The notes beneath the pieces were generated by a model. It saw only the letters and a list, made by a program, of their open reading frames with translations, made no database searches and was not told the origin of the DNA. Positions 1 to 12,313 of a stretch of 64,000 nucleotides of DNA are shown here, piece by piece. A program made the translations under genes and the position numbers. The DNA lies in NCBI GenBank assembly GCA_948567375.1, contig OX419756.1, forward strand, positions 58,294,333-58,358,332, given 5' to 3'. This stretch comes from Lunularia cruciata (lineage: Eukaryota; Streptophyta; Marchantiopsida; Lunulariales; Lunulariaceae). Position 1 is the first letter of the stretch. Every line of letters starts with the position of its first letter.

Positions 1-263
1 GGTTCCTCTGATAGCACTCAAACGATTTAAGCAGATTTCAGGAAATTTGGCAGTTAAGGACCGCCCGTTGGCTGGACGCATAACGGAATCTGGTTCTCTT
101 AGATCATATGTCGAAATACCGATAGTACAGTGGAGTAGGAAGTGCTTCGTTGTGATCTGGGGAGTCTTATTTCTAAGCGTCGAAGGGAACCGCTCTTCTA
201 GTGTGCTACCTTGTGAACCGTGGTGTGATTCCTGAGTATCTTTCACAATATCGTTCTGTGAAT
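1..263 (+). promoter_or_regulatory. Upstream/5' leader region of the p23 gene
   Basis: No recognisable coding sequence. The stretch precedes the p23 start codon. Open frames here begin with non-ATG codons and give no familiar protein. The first ATG in the p23 frame is at 264, with A at -3 and G at +4, a favourable plant context. I cannot place a TATA box or transcription start with confidence, and part of the stretch may belong to a leader that starts outside the window. Confidence 0.4.
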
Positions 264-1650
264 ATGGGCGTGGACAGGCATCCGGAGGTCGTTTGGGCTC
301 AACGGACAGACAAGATCTTTCTGACTGTGGAGTTGCCGGATGCGAAGAACGCGAAAGTCAAGCTTGAGCCCGAAGGCAAGTTCACTTTCTCTGCAACGGC
401 CGGGACAAACAATCTGCCTTACGATCTTGATTGCGAGCTTTATGGCAAAGTGAATGTGGAAGTAAGATCAGTCCCCTTCTCCTGGAAATTTATTTGTCAA
501 TCTTTACCGTCTATTTTTTGAAACAAAAGCGTACCACTTATTAGTTGTTTCACTGAACTCAGCCTTCACACGATTCGATTCGATTCAACATGCTTTTTAG
601 GTCTGCTGTTGTTGGTCTAGCGCTTTGATATGTTACAGGTTCGATATGTTCTCATTCTTGATCGCACTATAGGTCAGCAAGATCAATATTGGTCTTCGTC
701 ATATCCTCGTTGCAATCGAGAAGGAGGATAAAGGATGGTGGCCCAGACTTTTGAAGGCAGAAGGAAAATCACCTCCTTATGTGAAGGTGGATTGGAACAA
801 GTGGGTAGACGAAGATGAAGAGAAGGACGCCCCGAGCAGTAAGACCTAATTCTAGCCGTTTCGTGTGTGATAATCAAATACCGTGTGTAGATTTCGACTT
901 ACTTGCGATTGCATCGTGTCTGTAGCCATTGCCTGAACTGATGCGTGCCGGCATTGACCTGCGAAATTCACAATCCCCAATTTTTTCTTGCAGTGGAAAA
1001 CTTTGACCTGGGTGGCATGGAAGATCTCTCGGTATGTCACACTAAACCTTTTCGTTTATACATCTGTCCGCCGGTTTCTTGGCTCAGAGTTTTCCTTTTT
1101 CTCATGTTCTCCACTAATGTACTCTCTGTTTGTTATAGAAATTCGACATGAGTGGGGAACAGGACAGCGATGATGAAGGTATGCTTTGTAAGTTGATGCT
1201 TATCAAGTCGTAGCCCTAGAATTGAAGTCCTCCTGTAGGAATGTAACGTGGTTTGTTATCCGAGTCTATGCTCTAATACCTCGCAGCTTTGCTTGCTTGC
1301 TCGACATATGTGTTTTGGTGTTCCTCAGACCCCATTTGAGGGATCAGCTGAAGTTTTCTGCCTCAAATTATCAGATCCTGTTAATGTAGTTGCTTCTTTG
1401 GAATCGGTCGTGAGATCTCAGCGAGACCTAGTTTGAAGATATGTATTGCGTTAGAGGGTTGTCCTGGAATCTTGAGACCTATGTAGTAATTTACAAACAT
1501 GAGGGGAATCCGCTCTCCACCTTGCGCGTGGAAAGAGGAGATAACCGAAGGTTTCAGTACGGATTCTGAATGAATTACGTACCTACAAAGTCGTTCTTGA
1601 TTTGCTGCTTTTCATGTGCAGATATACCCGAGCTAGAAAGCAAACCTTGA
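264..1650 (+). CDS. Co-chaperone p23 (CS-domain HSP90 co-chaperone), 5 exons
   Basis: Cytosolic/nuclear p23 binds ATP-bound HSP90 through its CS domain and stabilises the client-bound state. Reconstructed exons, all with GT-AG introns in matching phase: 264-461, 673-838, 994-1031, 1139-1178 and 1622-1650, giving 156 residues. The N-terminus [20 protein letters not shown] and the following ELPDA and KLEPEGKF motifs are typical of plant p23. Exon 2 carries the family signature [11 protein letters not shown]...[15 protein letters not shown]. The CS domain covers roughly residues 5-95. The tail is acidic ([19 protein letters not shown]), as p23 C-termini usually are. Length is within the normal range for the family, although the Gly/Met-rich tail found in some plant p23 proteins is nearly absent (one GGM). 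The acceptor of intron 1 (TATAG before 673) was chosen because it keeps the frame; a CAG five bases downstream would not. The first and last exon boundaries are the least certain. Confident identification. Confidence 0.93.
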
Positions 1651-3400
1651 AAAGCATCCGCTCTACACGGAGACGAAAGACATGTAAATGGTGTGAAATG
1701 TTCAAAGTCATCATACTGATAAGCCAAGTCGCGAGAGCACAATGGTAGTTGCTTTCACTAACATCTCCTCCGAGTGCCGCGGTGTGGGCAGGCAAAGAAT
1801 CGAAGCATTTTGGCATGCTCTTGTCCTATTAATGTGATCAGAATAGTGCGTTTCTCTAAAGTTTCTCATCTAGTGCTAGAGACTCGGAATTTAGGGCTGT
1901 GTACGTGCTGATTCAACTCAGTACTCCTGGGAAGTTTTGAACTTGGAAGCAGGTATAGGTGGACTGTTCCATATCATGTAGATCAAGCTCTCTGTAATGG
2001 AGTACAGATTGTATCTGTTTTCAGTAAATTTGACTGTCACAAAGATCCAGGATTTTTCTTGGGGCGAATCAATTTTTCACGTACACAACCACTGGTTTGA
2101 GGCGTACGATTAAGTACTTTCCCGGTTGTTCTGGGCAATCCTATTTCTGGACAGATCTTTTGGCGAGTTCAAGTCACAATCACGAGCACCATCTCCGAGA
2201 CGTTTGAATTGGTTCCACAATAGCGAATTTACCAAGTTTATTTTAGCTTGTGCGTTGTATGGATGAGTTACTCACTGCCCAGCTCCTCATTTGCAGGATC
2301 TGTGTTATGTATCTCCTCTGTCCTCATACAAATTTACCTTTTGTGAGGAATGCGCGCACCTCCCTGACTCGTTATTGAAAGTCCTGTGATCGTCAGTATC
2401 AGAACTGAGAGTCAGTCAGTCAACACACGAGTTAAAACCGGCATCTATCACGTTGGATGGGTGCGCCCCCGCCTGGACGAGATCGGGAGCGTTATCACAC
2501 TGTCAAGCAACGGATCTTTCTAGGTTAGATATTCCAACCTTATAGTGGCACGGCACACGAGGTTGTGTACGAGACGGGCACCAGTTGTAAGTAACTGGAA
2601 GATCTACGACATCCATCCGAGCTGATGGTGTTTATTAGTGAATCTCTGTGCCTTGGCGCTCCGCAGCTGGCTTTCTCAGAAGAGCTCTGGAAGTTTGTGA
2701 ACAGGCAGTGAGCTGGCCGAACACGCGCTCTAGAATACTGTCTATCTTCGGAATCGTCCATTGACATTTCCATACTCCTGTGATTGACGGGAAGCCGGTA
2801 CTCTGTCCTCGTCCATTCTCGGACACGTGTTTCTGGAATATCACTTAACAGGCCTACGTAGAAACCCAGTACATGCTCTTGGCGATTCTCGCGAGTCTAT
2901 TTGGCGAAACTGAAAGAGACAGAACGCGACACGCACAGGATAACGATGAGGAAGGTAACGCCAATCAAGCATAACGTTCTAGACGCAAACAAGGGGAATT
3001 ACTTCATTTCACTAACATTCTACTGCACTTAGAATGTTATAGAAATGAATTAGTTCTGCTCTAGATCGAGAAGGGTAGAAATTTCATTTCTGTTAAAATG
3101 AAGCTAACTACATTTTAATTTCTCATTTCTATGGTACTAAAGCTTAGCTACATTTTACTTTTAAGTTGGAACGGAAAATGTGGCCAAAGTCTAAGAAGGT
3201 GGAATTTTAGAGATATATTAATTAAAATGACTCTATTGGAGCATCGAACAAGTATGAAAGAATGTGGTCGTTCTTATTGATAGTATTGACAAATGGCTCC
3301 ATCTTATTACCAATCAGTAGAGTTATGGATTTGTATTAACTAAAAAAATAAAAATAAGTATATATTTTTATTTACTATTATGAACATAAGAGAGTAATAT
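1651..3400. other. Downstream region of p23, no gene recognised
   Basis: The first few hundred bases are presumably p23 3' UTR. Short open frames on both strands (for example minus-strand 2540-2844) resemble no protein I know and have no splice-consistent extension. From about 2990 the composition shifts to AT-rich with scattered short repeats of attttaatttctcatttct type. Nothing else can be supported. Confidence 0.4.
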
Positions 3401-3409
3401 CTTTGGCCT

Positions 3410-3815
3410 CTAGAATGTTAGAGGGATAAAAAAAAATTTGTTGTATACTTCTTTTATGGTCTAGAATGTCAAAAAATTTATTTTATGGTCAAAACCACGC
3501 CAAGAATGTTAGAGGAATAAAGAAATGATTTTATACCCTAGTAGTGACCTAGAATGGTAAATTCTTTTACTATTCTTGACAAACATATCAAAACTCATGT
3601 GCATAACTCTATCATTAGGGGAATAAGAAATGATTTGAATCTGTGTGTCTATTTTTGGATATTTTTATACTTGAACGTTTTACTGGTTATCATTTCATTA
3701 TCTGTTATTGTACACCCCTATTAAGGTCTAAAATGACAAATTCTCATACTACCCTTGACAAACATATGCCAAGAATATTAGAGGAATAAAGAAATGATTT
3801 GATTGTATACCTCTA
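3410..3815. repeat. Diverged direct repeats, AT-rich
   Basis: A block at about 3498-3640 is repeated in diverged form at about 3712-3815. Both contain the order: a tagaggaataaagaaatgat-type segment, a 'tctaraatgrtaaattct' segment, and 'ttgacaaacatat'. A shorter related segment (agaatgttagagggataaa) lies near 3414. The copies differ by many substitutions and small indels, so the duplication is old. No coding potential or terminal structure was seen; it may be part of a decayed transposable element. Confidence 0.5.
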
Positions 3816-4269
3816 TCTATAAATCATTTTTTATTTAAATATCTTACTTTTTACCATTTTATTCGTTAATTTTCCCACGGAAAGTAGGTAATTATTCTCC
3901 GAAACTAAAAAGAATATTACCAATCTGGCGAACAAAAGTTTTCTCCAGAAATAAAAGGATAATTTCATGGCGTGCCTGTACCTCTACCTCTATGTATATC
4001 TAAATAGATCCAAAATCTAAATATAAAGATATGTTTAGATTCAAAAAAAAATACTTACTACTATTATTTTACGTGTGCTCTTCCAGTAAATGAATAATTG
4101 TCCTCTCCGAAGGTAATGCGAAATTAGGGACCTCACGATAATAAGCCCTTCTCAACAAGAGGCATCTTTATGCCAAGCATCCGCCATTTCTCACGTGAAC
4201 CAGGCCGTGAAAACTAAACGTGCTTCCCGGCTTCCGTACTGACCGGCGATAAATTACAGTTGTATGCAA

Positions 4270-4390
4270 CGCAAAACACAAAGCATCATAAATAGAAAGA
4301 AGACGACCGCGTAGGAGAAACGAAGGAGACGAAGACCCCATCAAGCCCGCACAAGGGAGAGACCAAAATAGGTAACATGGGGCTAAGCCA
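4270..4390 (-). repeat. Dispersed GC-richer repeat, copy 1 (minus strand)
   Basis: Read on the minus strand, this stretch carries the order TCTCTCCCTTGTGCGGGCTT, GATGGGGTCTTC, CCTTCGTTTCTCCTACGCGG, TCG. The same order occurs on the + strand at 47,752-47,880 and, triplicated, at 6601-6780. All three copies lie in the gene islands. No pol III A/B boxes, terminal repeats or known family are evident to me, so the origin (SINE-like, gene fragment or other) is open. Confidence 0.6.
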
Positions 4391-4609
4391 CAATAGAGTT
4401 TATGTGAGAAATCAGCCATACTGCACCTAAGATATCACCTAAGATATCATAGCTCTGCAAGACGCACGGTTTACACATAATGGGAGCATCCAAAAAAATA
4501 TCACCTAATGTGATTGCACTTCGATGGATTACACCAACCATTGCACTCGGTAGAGCAATGGACACACTTTATCTAAAATATGCTATAAAATATGAGAATG
4601 AGAGTGGTA

Positions 4610-5210
4610 CCCCTAGCGCGTAAAATGATAAGCTCTTGTGCACTCTTTGTCAAATGTCGTGTCCATCGCTCCATATAACTCCAATGCTAGAGTAACAAAG
4701 AGGTGACCTCGCTGCATGCCCCTATACTTGGAGACCTTATGACCTACTATTGCACTCGCCGCCCATCCAGGGGAATGGGTAATCACTCCCTCCAAAATTG
4801 TATCCCATGTAAGGTCCATAACCATGACATCTGCTACTATCACCTGATCATCTCAAATCAACTATAAGTCTATCCTGACACGTGTCATCTACAAAGCATA
4901 TGAAAGTTCTCTCCAAGCCAAGTATCTACTCTCTCATGCAATAGCAAACACTGTCCCTAATGGCATCATGGGTAGCTATCCTCTGTCCTCTAAAAGGACA
5001 ATGTGTCATGTGGACCGCTGCTGCATCTAGTGTAGAAACACAATCACAAGTGAGTAATGAAGATACAGATGGGTAGACCAAACCTAGACAAAACCTCATT
5101 GCTGTAGAGAAAGTAGTTGGTGTAAGTCGGAATGCCCTAATGCACGGTCGAGTTAGGATCCAAGAGCTTGCACCCTTGCCAGAGCAAGAGTGAAGATGTG
5201 CTCTAGTAGC
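4610..5210 (-). pseudogene. LINE-like (non-LTR retrotransposon) polyprotein remnant, C-terminal part
   Basis: Minus-strand translation from about 5204 gives RAHLHSCSGKGASSWILTR, then LTPTTFSTAMRFCLGL, CDCVSTLDAAAVHMTHCPF and GQRIATHDAIRDSVCYC. This matches in order the conserved region C-terminal to the reverse transcriptase in many plant and algal LINE-type polyproteins: a GAGAWL-like motif, LRLGLP, paired cysteines with DAxGxH, and RHDALRD. A further segment in another frame (4843-4613) contains VMVMDL and GHLFVTLALELYGAMD, matching the later DVVV...FxPLALETYG part. The reading changes frame between the two and contains at least one stop, so this is a dead fragment. No RT core was recognised upstream, so it appears 5'-truncated as LINE copies commonly are. 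Family assignment is from memory of the motif order. Confidence 0.5.
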
Positions 5211-6510
5211 CTAAGGAATAGACGAGTAGACTAAGAGAGAATGTAGCATATGCTCACACGGTCGCTCCATCAAGGAAGACAGTAAACCTCTAGTCGAATT
5301 TGACAATGGTGAAGCAAAAGGTGTAAAATTCTCTTGTGCTCGTGGGGATAGACTATCTCTCTTTTGCCGCAATAACACCTAAAGAGAAAAGGATCTTCCC
5401 TCCACCTCTATCACATAAGTCTCCAAAACCAGCCTATTAACAACCACAAAACGAGAGGAAAGTAGGGGTGTCAAGAGAGCACAACTACCCAAAAACGTTA
5501 TAGGTGTCATCTCTTCTAATAGATAGCAAGCCAACCCTATTACATGAGATCGGTAGAGCAATCTGTTCATGTGCCAAATCCACTGTCACACATTCAAAAG
5601 TCACTGTTTCAATAATATCACCAAAGACTCTTATAATCCTCCTACCAAATGCTCTCTAATATGATAGGAAGGACCAGAATTATACATATGAGGTAGGATG
5701 GTCGAAAAGCAATACTGGAAGAGAGTATACAAAATGTCACATATAAATCTACTAGTAATGGAAGGTCATCCACCTCGTATCACCAAAAATCTTGTATGCC
5801 AAATGCCTCTTCTCTTTCAACAATCTTCAAAACATCAAGAAAGAAGATTCACAAAAGGAAGTGCCAATAATGTCTAAATATTTTCGTAGGGTTATCGTAC
5901 AATGTTAGGGTGGTACACACAAAAGCCCAAATGTTTCTTACACGTCTGAGAAAACCTGTGTCGTACCCTATACATGTTCCATAAAGACCAGACAGATTTG
6001 CAATGGAATAACTCGAGGAACGATCGCATCCTGTATGAGATGTTTCCTCCTCAATCCACCTCACTTGATTTACAAGACCTAATTCGAATAGTTTGTGTTT
6101 GTAATTCTCGAAATTTGTACCCAGTAAACGGCAAACCGGAACGGGTAACTTCCAGTCCGTGGAGGAAACTACTGATAATGCTGAGTCCGCGCCTTATGGA
6201 GGATGACTTCAAAGCGACAATTGAATTCAATTTCCAGCAGTGAATCACGTATGGAACATGTAACAGCGGCCGTGAAACACTTCCACAACCTTAATACAGT
6301 GAGAGGTTCGCGATTATTCGATCAGCTCTCTAAGGTTTTGTCTGTTCCCAGCTAAATTGCATCCGACTCTAGCAGGTAGGGTTTTTCGATATTATAGGGA
6401 TAGCATAAGCTGAAATTGCCTTTCTCAAGCAAAAAGCATGATCTCGTGACTTACGCGTGGATGATTCCAAGCCTGTTTCCTTAGATGCGGTAGGGTAAAT
6501 TTCTCATATA
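5211..6510. other. Non-coding / unrecognised region
   Basis: Short open frames on both strands (for example + 5974-6243 and minus 5379-5570) match nothing I recognise. The part next to 5210 may be the decayed upstream half of the LINE-like remnant. From about 5950 the composition becomes more balanced. No promoter, RNA gene or repeat structure stands out. Confidence 0.3.
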
Positions 6511-6851
6511 GACTCTATTGAATTTTAGCACCATGTTTTTTTTTCCTCTCCCTTAGACTCTATTGAATTTTAGCACCATGTTTTTTTTTCCTCTCCCTTG
6601 TACGGCTTGATTGGGTCTTCTATCCTTCGTTTTTACTACGCGATCGCCTTTTTCTCTTTGTACGGCTTGATTGGGTCTTCCATCCTTCGTTTTTACTACG
6701 CGATCGCCTTTTTCTCCTTGTACGGCTTGATGGGTCTTCCCATCCTTCGTTTTTCCTACGCGGTCGCCTTTTTCTGTCCCTTGACTCTGGAAGCTGGCAA
6801 TAGCAGTTCGCCTTTTTCTGTTCCTTGACTCTGGAAGCTGGCGATAGCAGT
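6511..6851 (+). repeat. Nested tandem array: 45 bp x2, 60 bp x3, 44 bp x2
   Basis: Three adjoining tandem repeats. Unit A (starts gactctattgaattttagca, ends with a T-run and cctctccctt) occurs at 6511-6555 and 6556-6599. Unit B (starts tacggcttga, ends cgcctttttct) is 60 bp and occurs at 6601-6660, 6661-6720 and, with changes, 6721-6780. Unit C (starts tcgcctttttctg, ends gcaatagcagt or gcgatagcagt) occurs at 6764-6807 and 6808-6851. Unit B contains the core of the dispersed repeat also found at 4270-4390 and 47,752-47,880, so this is a local amplification of that repeat. High similarity between neighbouring units implies recent duplication. Confidence 0.85.
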
Positions 6852-7471
6852 TCCGCTTAGATACCCATTCCATGGCATACTTCAAGGTACATATTCCAGC
6901 AGTAGACAAAGTGTGAACTCTCTTTTGGTCAGCAGGGTCCGAATCAAAATCACCCAGGGCTTACATCCCGGCGATTAACTCCTAATCATCATGAGGAATC
7001 TGCGAAGAGACGTGACGAAGCGAGAAGAAGGGAAAGAGATCAAGCGAGATAGTAAGAGTGTAGTTGTCTTTCACACTTCACTTTCAAGTGTGTGTGAAAG
7101 TGTGCTCTTTATGCACTGTTCTCTGAAATTGCCGTGTCCAAGTTCTAGAAAATGAGAATTGAGCGAGCGCAGCGCAAGTATCTCTTGAGGTCCCTTGGGG
7201 ACGTTGACGTTCTTGAAGCGTTTTCAAGGAGCCAAAAGCTCGTTACCATCCGACCGTCAAAGGGTCTGTTACCCTCCACATTAACTATTTTTAAGTTCCC
7301 CAAATCTGAAACTGGCGAGGACCGAGAACATTGAAGCTTAGTTCTGATTAAATCCCTTCTCCCGTCATCGTCACCATGAGGTATTCGAAAGCTTAACATA
7401 GTCAGAGACATCATGACTCAAATTCTACCAAATTGACACGCAGAGTGCAACCGCCTGCCGTGTGAGAGATA
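6852..7471 (+). promoter_or_regulatory. Upstream region of alpha-tubulin, with a small hairpin
   Basis: No coding sequence recognised. An imperfect inverted repeat at 7068-7100 (ctttcacactt against aagtgtgtgtgaaag) could form a short stem about 370 bases before the ATG. The sequence at 7144-7151 (ttctagaa) is a single TTCnnGAA pair. I cannot identify a TATA box or start site. A short first intron in the leader cannot be excluded. Confidence 0.35.
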
Positions 7472-9530
<2,059 letters not shown>

Positions 9531-10390
9531 TCTAAACCCGTAAAGAGGTTCCCCAGTTGGTTTATATGGTGAATTAGCCCTCAACTGACTAGTCAGGTTT
9601 GTGATGGAGAGAATCTGAAGTCTGTGGCATGGTGAGGTTGGGTAAGCTACGTAGTGTATGTCGACCATTCAAGCTGCTCCAAATCTTATTTGTTGATTCT
9701 GCAAGGATTTGTTCCTGTACATGAATTTTGACAACTGAAACTCAGACGTTTAGCATCATTGAGACTTGCCTTCCTCCTCCATGTTTGACAACTTTAATCT
9801 GCTCTTCTCCTACTTCACTTAAAGCACTACTACAGTATAGCTCCACAATCTCCTGCTGTTCTCAAATTTTGTCGTCGCTTCTAGAATCATGAAGATAGAC
9901 ACGATACCTCAACTTTTGAACTAACGAGGAGAATCGATGGAGGTTACAGTGCCAGTTTTACTAGTCGTATGAGAGAACGTGCGCTATCTCCCACTCCGAC
10001 ATCCAGGTTCCTATTGTCACTTTGAATCTTCAAGCTCCGGTTGAATACACCACCTACCTTATCTAGATATCCATCCCTGTTACCAATCAGACAGATACCT
10101 CTCAGGAAACCTCGTATTGACCTCCAGAGTGCAGGGGTGTGGCGCAGACTCGTAACATGAAAAAGCATGTTATTTGGAGATGAAAGTTCACATCCAAATG
10201 CTTCTCATCGCAAAGCAGTACCGGCCGACATGAAACGGTTGACAGATACAAATTGATAGTCGGAATTCATTTGTGTATATCTTCATCTTCTCTCATCGAT
10301 CCGAGTGGTACTAACCAATGTCCACGACTATAATACACCTATGGCTTTTTGCGCGAGTTGTGTTTGTGTAGTAACAATGTTTGACGCAAT
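9531..10390. other. Alpha-tubulin 3' flank, no gene recognised
   Basis: Probably includes the tubulin 3' UTR. Short open frames on the minus strand (9459-9668 and 9944-10,168) have no recognisable product. Base composition is balanced up to about 10,390, where 'aataaataaataatatata' marks an abrupt change to AT-rich sequence. Confidence 0.4.
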
Positions 10391-12300
10391 ACTTTCTTGC
10401 AATAAATAAATAATATATATAGGGTATAAATAAAATAAACTTAATTTTAATTTAGTACAATTTATCGCTTATTTAATGAAAATTCTCTGTACCTAGATTA
10501 TTAACATCATAAATTAACTAAAATAAAATGTTACTTTGGCTCGAACCCAATATGGTCAAGAAGGTTTACAACCAAATATTGACGGAGACTTAACAATAAC
10601 GTTTCATGCATAACCTTATCTGGCATTTCGAATTCAAGATTCTCCGAATTATCAAAATGTACCTGGAACCATTGCAGCTTGAAAGCGGAGCGTCAATCCT
10701 ACCTTGCAGCTTCTTTAATGACCACCTACTATTGGGTTTATAAGGCCTATGCGGTGTTTTTTAGATAAGGGTAATGTATCGTGGTAAGTGAAGTCCCAAG
10801 AGTGAATTCTTTGATACTTTTGAGTCTATCCACGACACTGATGGAGTATTAAGGTAGTATAGTGGATTTTTGAGAGAGGTGCTATATGAAAAGGGATTTG
10901 AAGGAGGAAGAGAAGTTGAAGCTTTGTTCAAGGATAGTTATAGTTTTGATATCGAGACCAATTTGAAAGGTAAGAGGTATTGGACGATGATCTCTCTCTG
11001 CACAGTCCGGTATAGTAGAAGAGAGCTGAGGTTGAGGGAAATATGAAATTTGTTGGAGTATTAGCAAAATGATTTCATCATTCGATAGAAAGCACGGACT
11101 GAAAAGTATGTTGTATAGATTTATTAATCTATGATATTTATCAAACGAGATTGAAAGGTATGTTTCCAAGCTTTAAAGTTGTCATCATATTCAAAAAATT
11201 TAAGACTTTTTGATTGTAATTCCAATTGGTAATATGTCTTACATCTTTGTCCCATTTTTAATTCAAGATTGATAACAGATTATTACTTTGTCTATTTGTA
11301 GACAAGGTATAAGAAGTGGCGTAGATGACACACCTAATGTGCAACAGACGTGTGAAAATGTGGTGACACACCTTCCTCTTTAGAGCAAAATTTTCATTTT
11401 TAGTATAGTTTCCTAGAATAACATGAGGTATTGTAATAGTTAGGAAACAAAAGCAAATGGATGTTTGTTAATCGGTAGACTAGTTTGTAACATGGCTTGC
11501 AAAAAAAAGAAGCACAGAAACACTCTCACAACATGCCATTAAGATACTACACAAAGGTCATAGGTATTGTCATCATGACAGTGGCCTCCTCATGAAACTT
11601 TCTAGAGGTTGTCACTACAAACCTCCTGACCTTCAAGCCAAACTTAACAATCCCAATGACCTTACAAAGACATACAATTACTATCATGAGTTATTGCCAC
11701 CAAGTGTCAAATCAACTAGGTGCATTCAATTTGTATGACTATGCCACCAAAGAATAGAAATTCTGACAATTTAGATTGATTGAAACACTTAAATGTGACA
11801 TGGTGACATGGTGACACTTTGCCAAATTGAGAAACCACCAAATTTTGGAATAGTTTACCAATACTATAAAATGAAGGCTCTTGCCTACAAAGAAGGATTT
11901 TTGGCATTTTCATTTTTTGAAGTTTTCTTTTGCCGATACATGGTCCTTGCCTACAAAGGAGTTTGATACATTAGCATTGTGATTAGACTTGAGAGTTTGT
12001 GTGAGAGGGTGTTTTGGGCTGGGTAGATTTTAGTGAATTTTCCACTGAGTGTAGTGATGGACATGGAGTTGAGACAAAGAGAAACACCCAAAACCATCAG
12101 CAAAACCGTTCAGATATCCAAGTGTGGCCTACACTTCAGAGTAGAGTATATCCATAGTAAAAACTAGACTTCTTTTTATGGGATTGGAGTTTGTCAAATC
12201 TATCCGTGCTAGAAGAACTTAGTTATAATAATGATCCAAACCGCAAAAACCTAAGATGAAGTCCTACCTTTTGGACCAAAGATTACTAGCAATAGGTTCT
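10391..12300. other. AT-rich repeat-type DNA, no gene recognised
   Basis: No coding sequence was recognised on either strand. The motif cttgcctacaaag occurs twice (about 11,880 and 11,945), and the 11.9-12.1 kb part has a leader-like look ahead of the coiled-coil remnant. This may be the 5' non-coding part of that remnant element, but terminal repeats were not found. Confidence 0.3.
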
Positions 12301-12313
12301 TGGACCTAAAATC

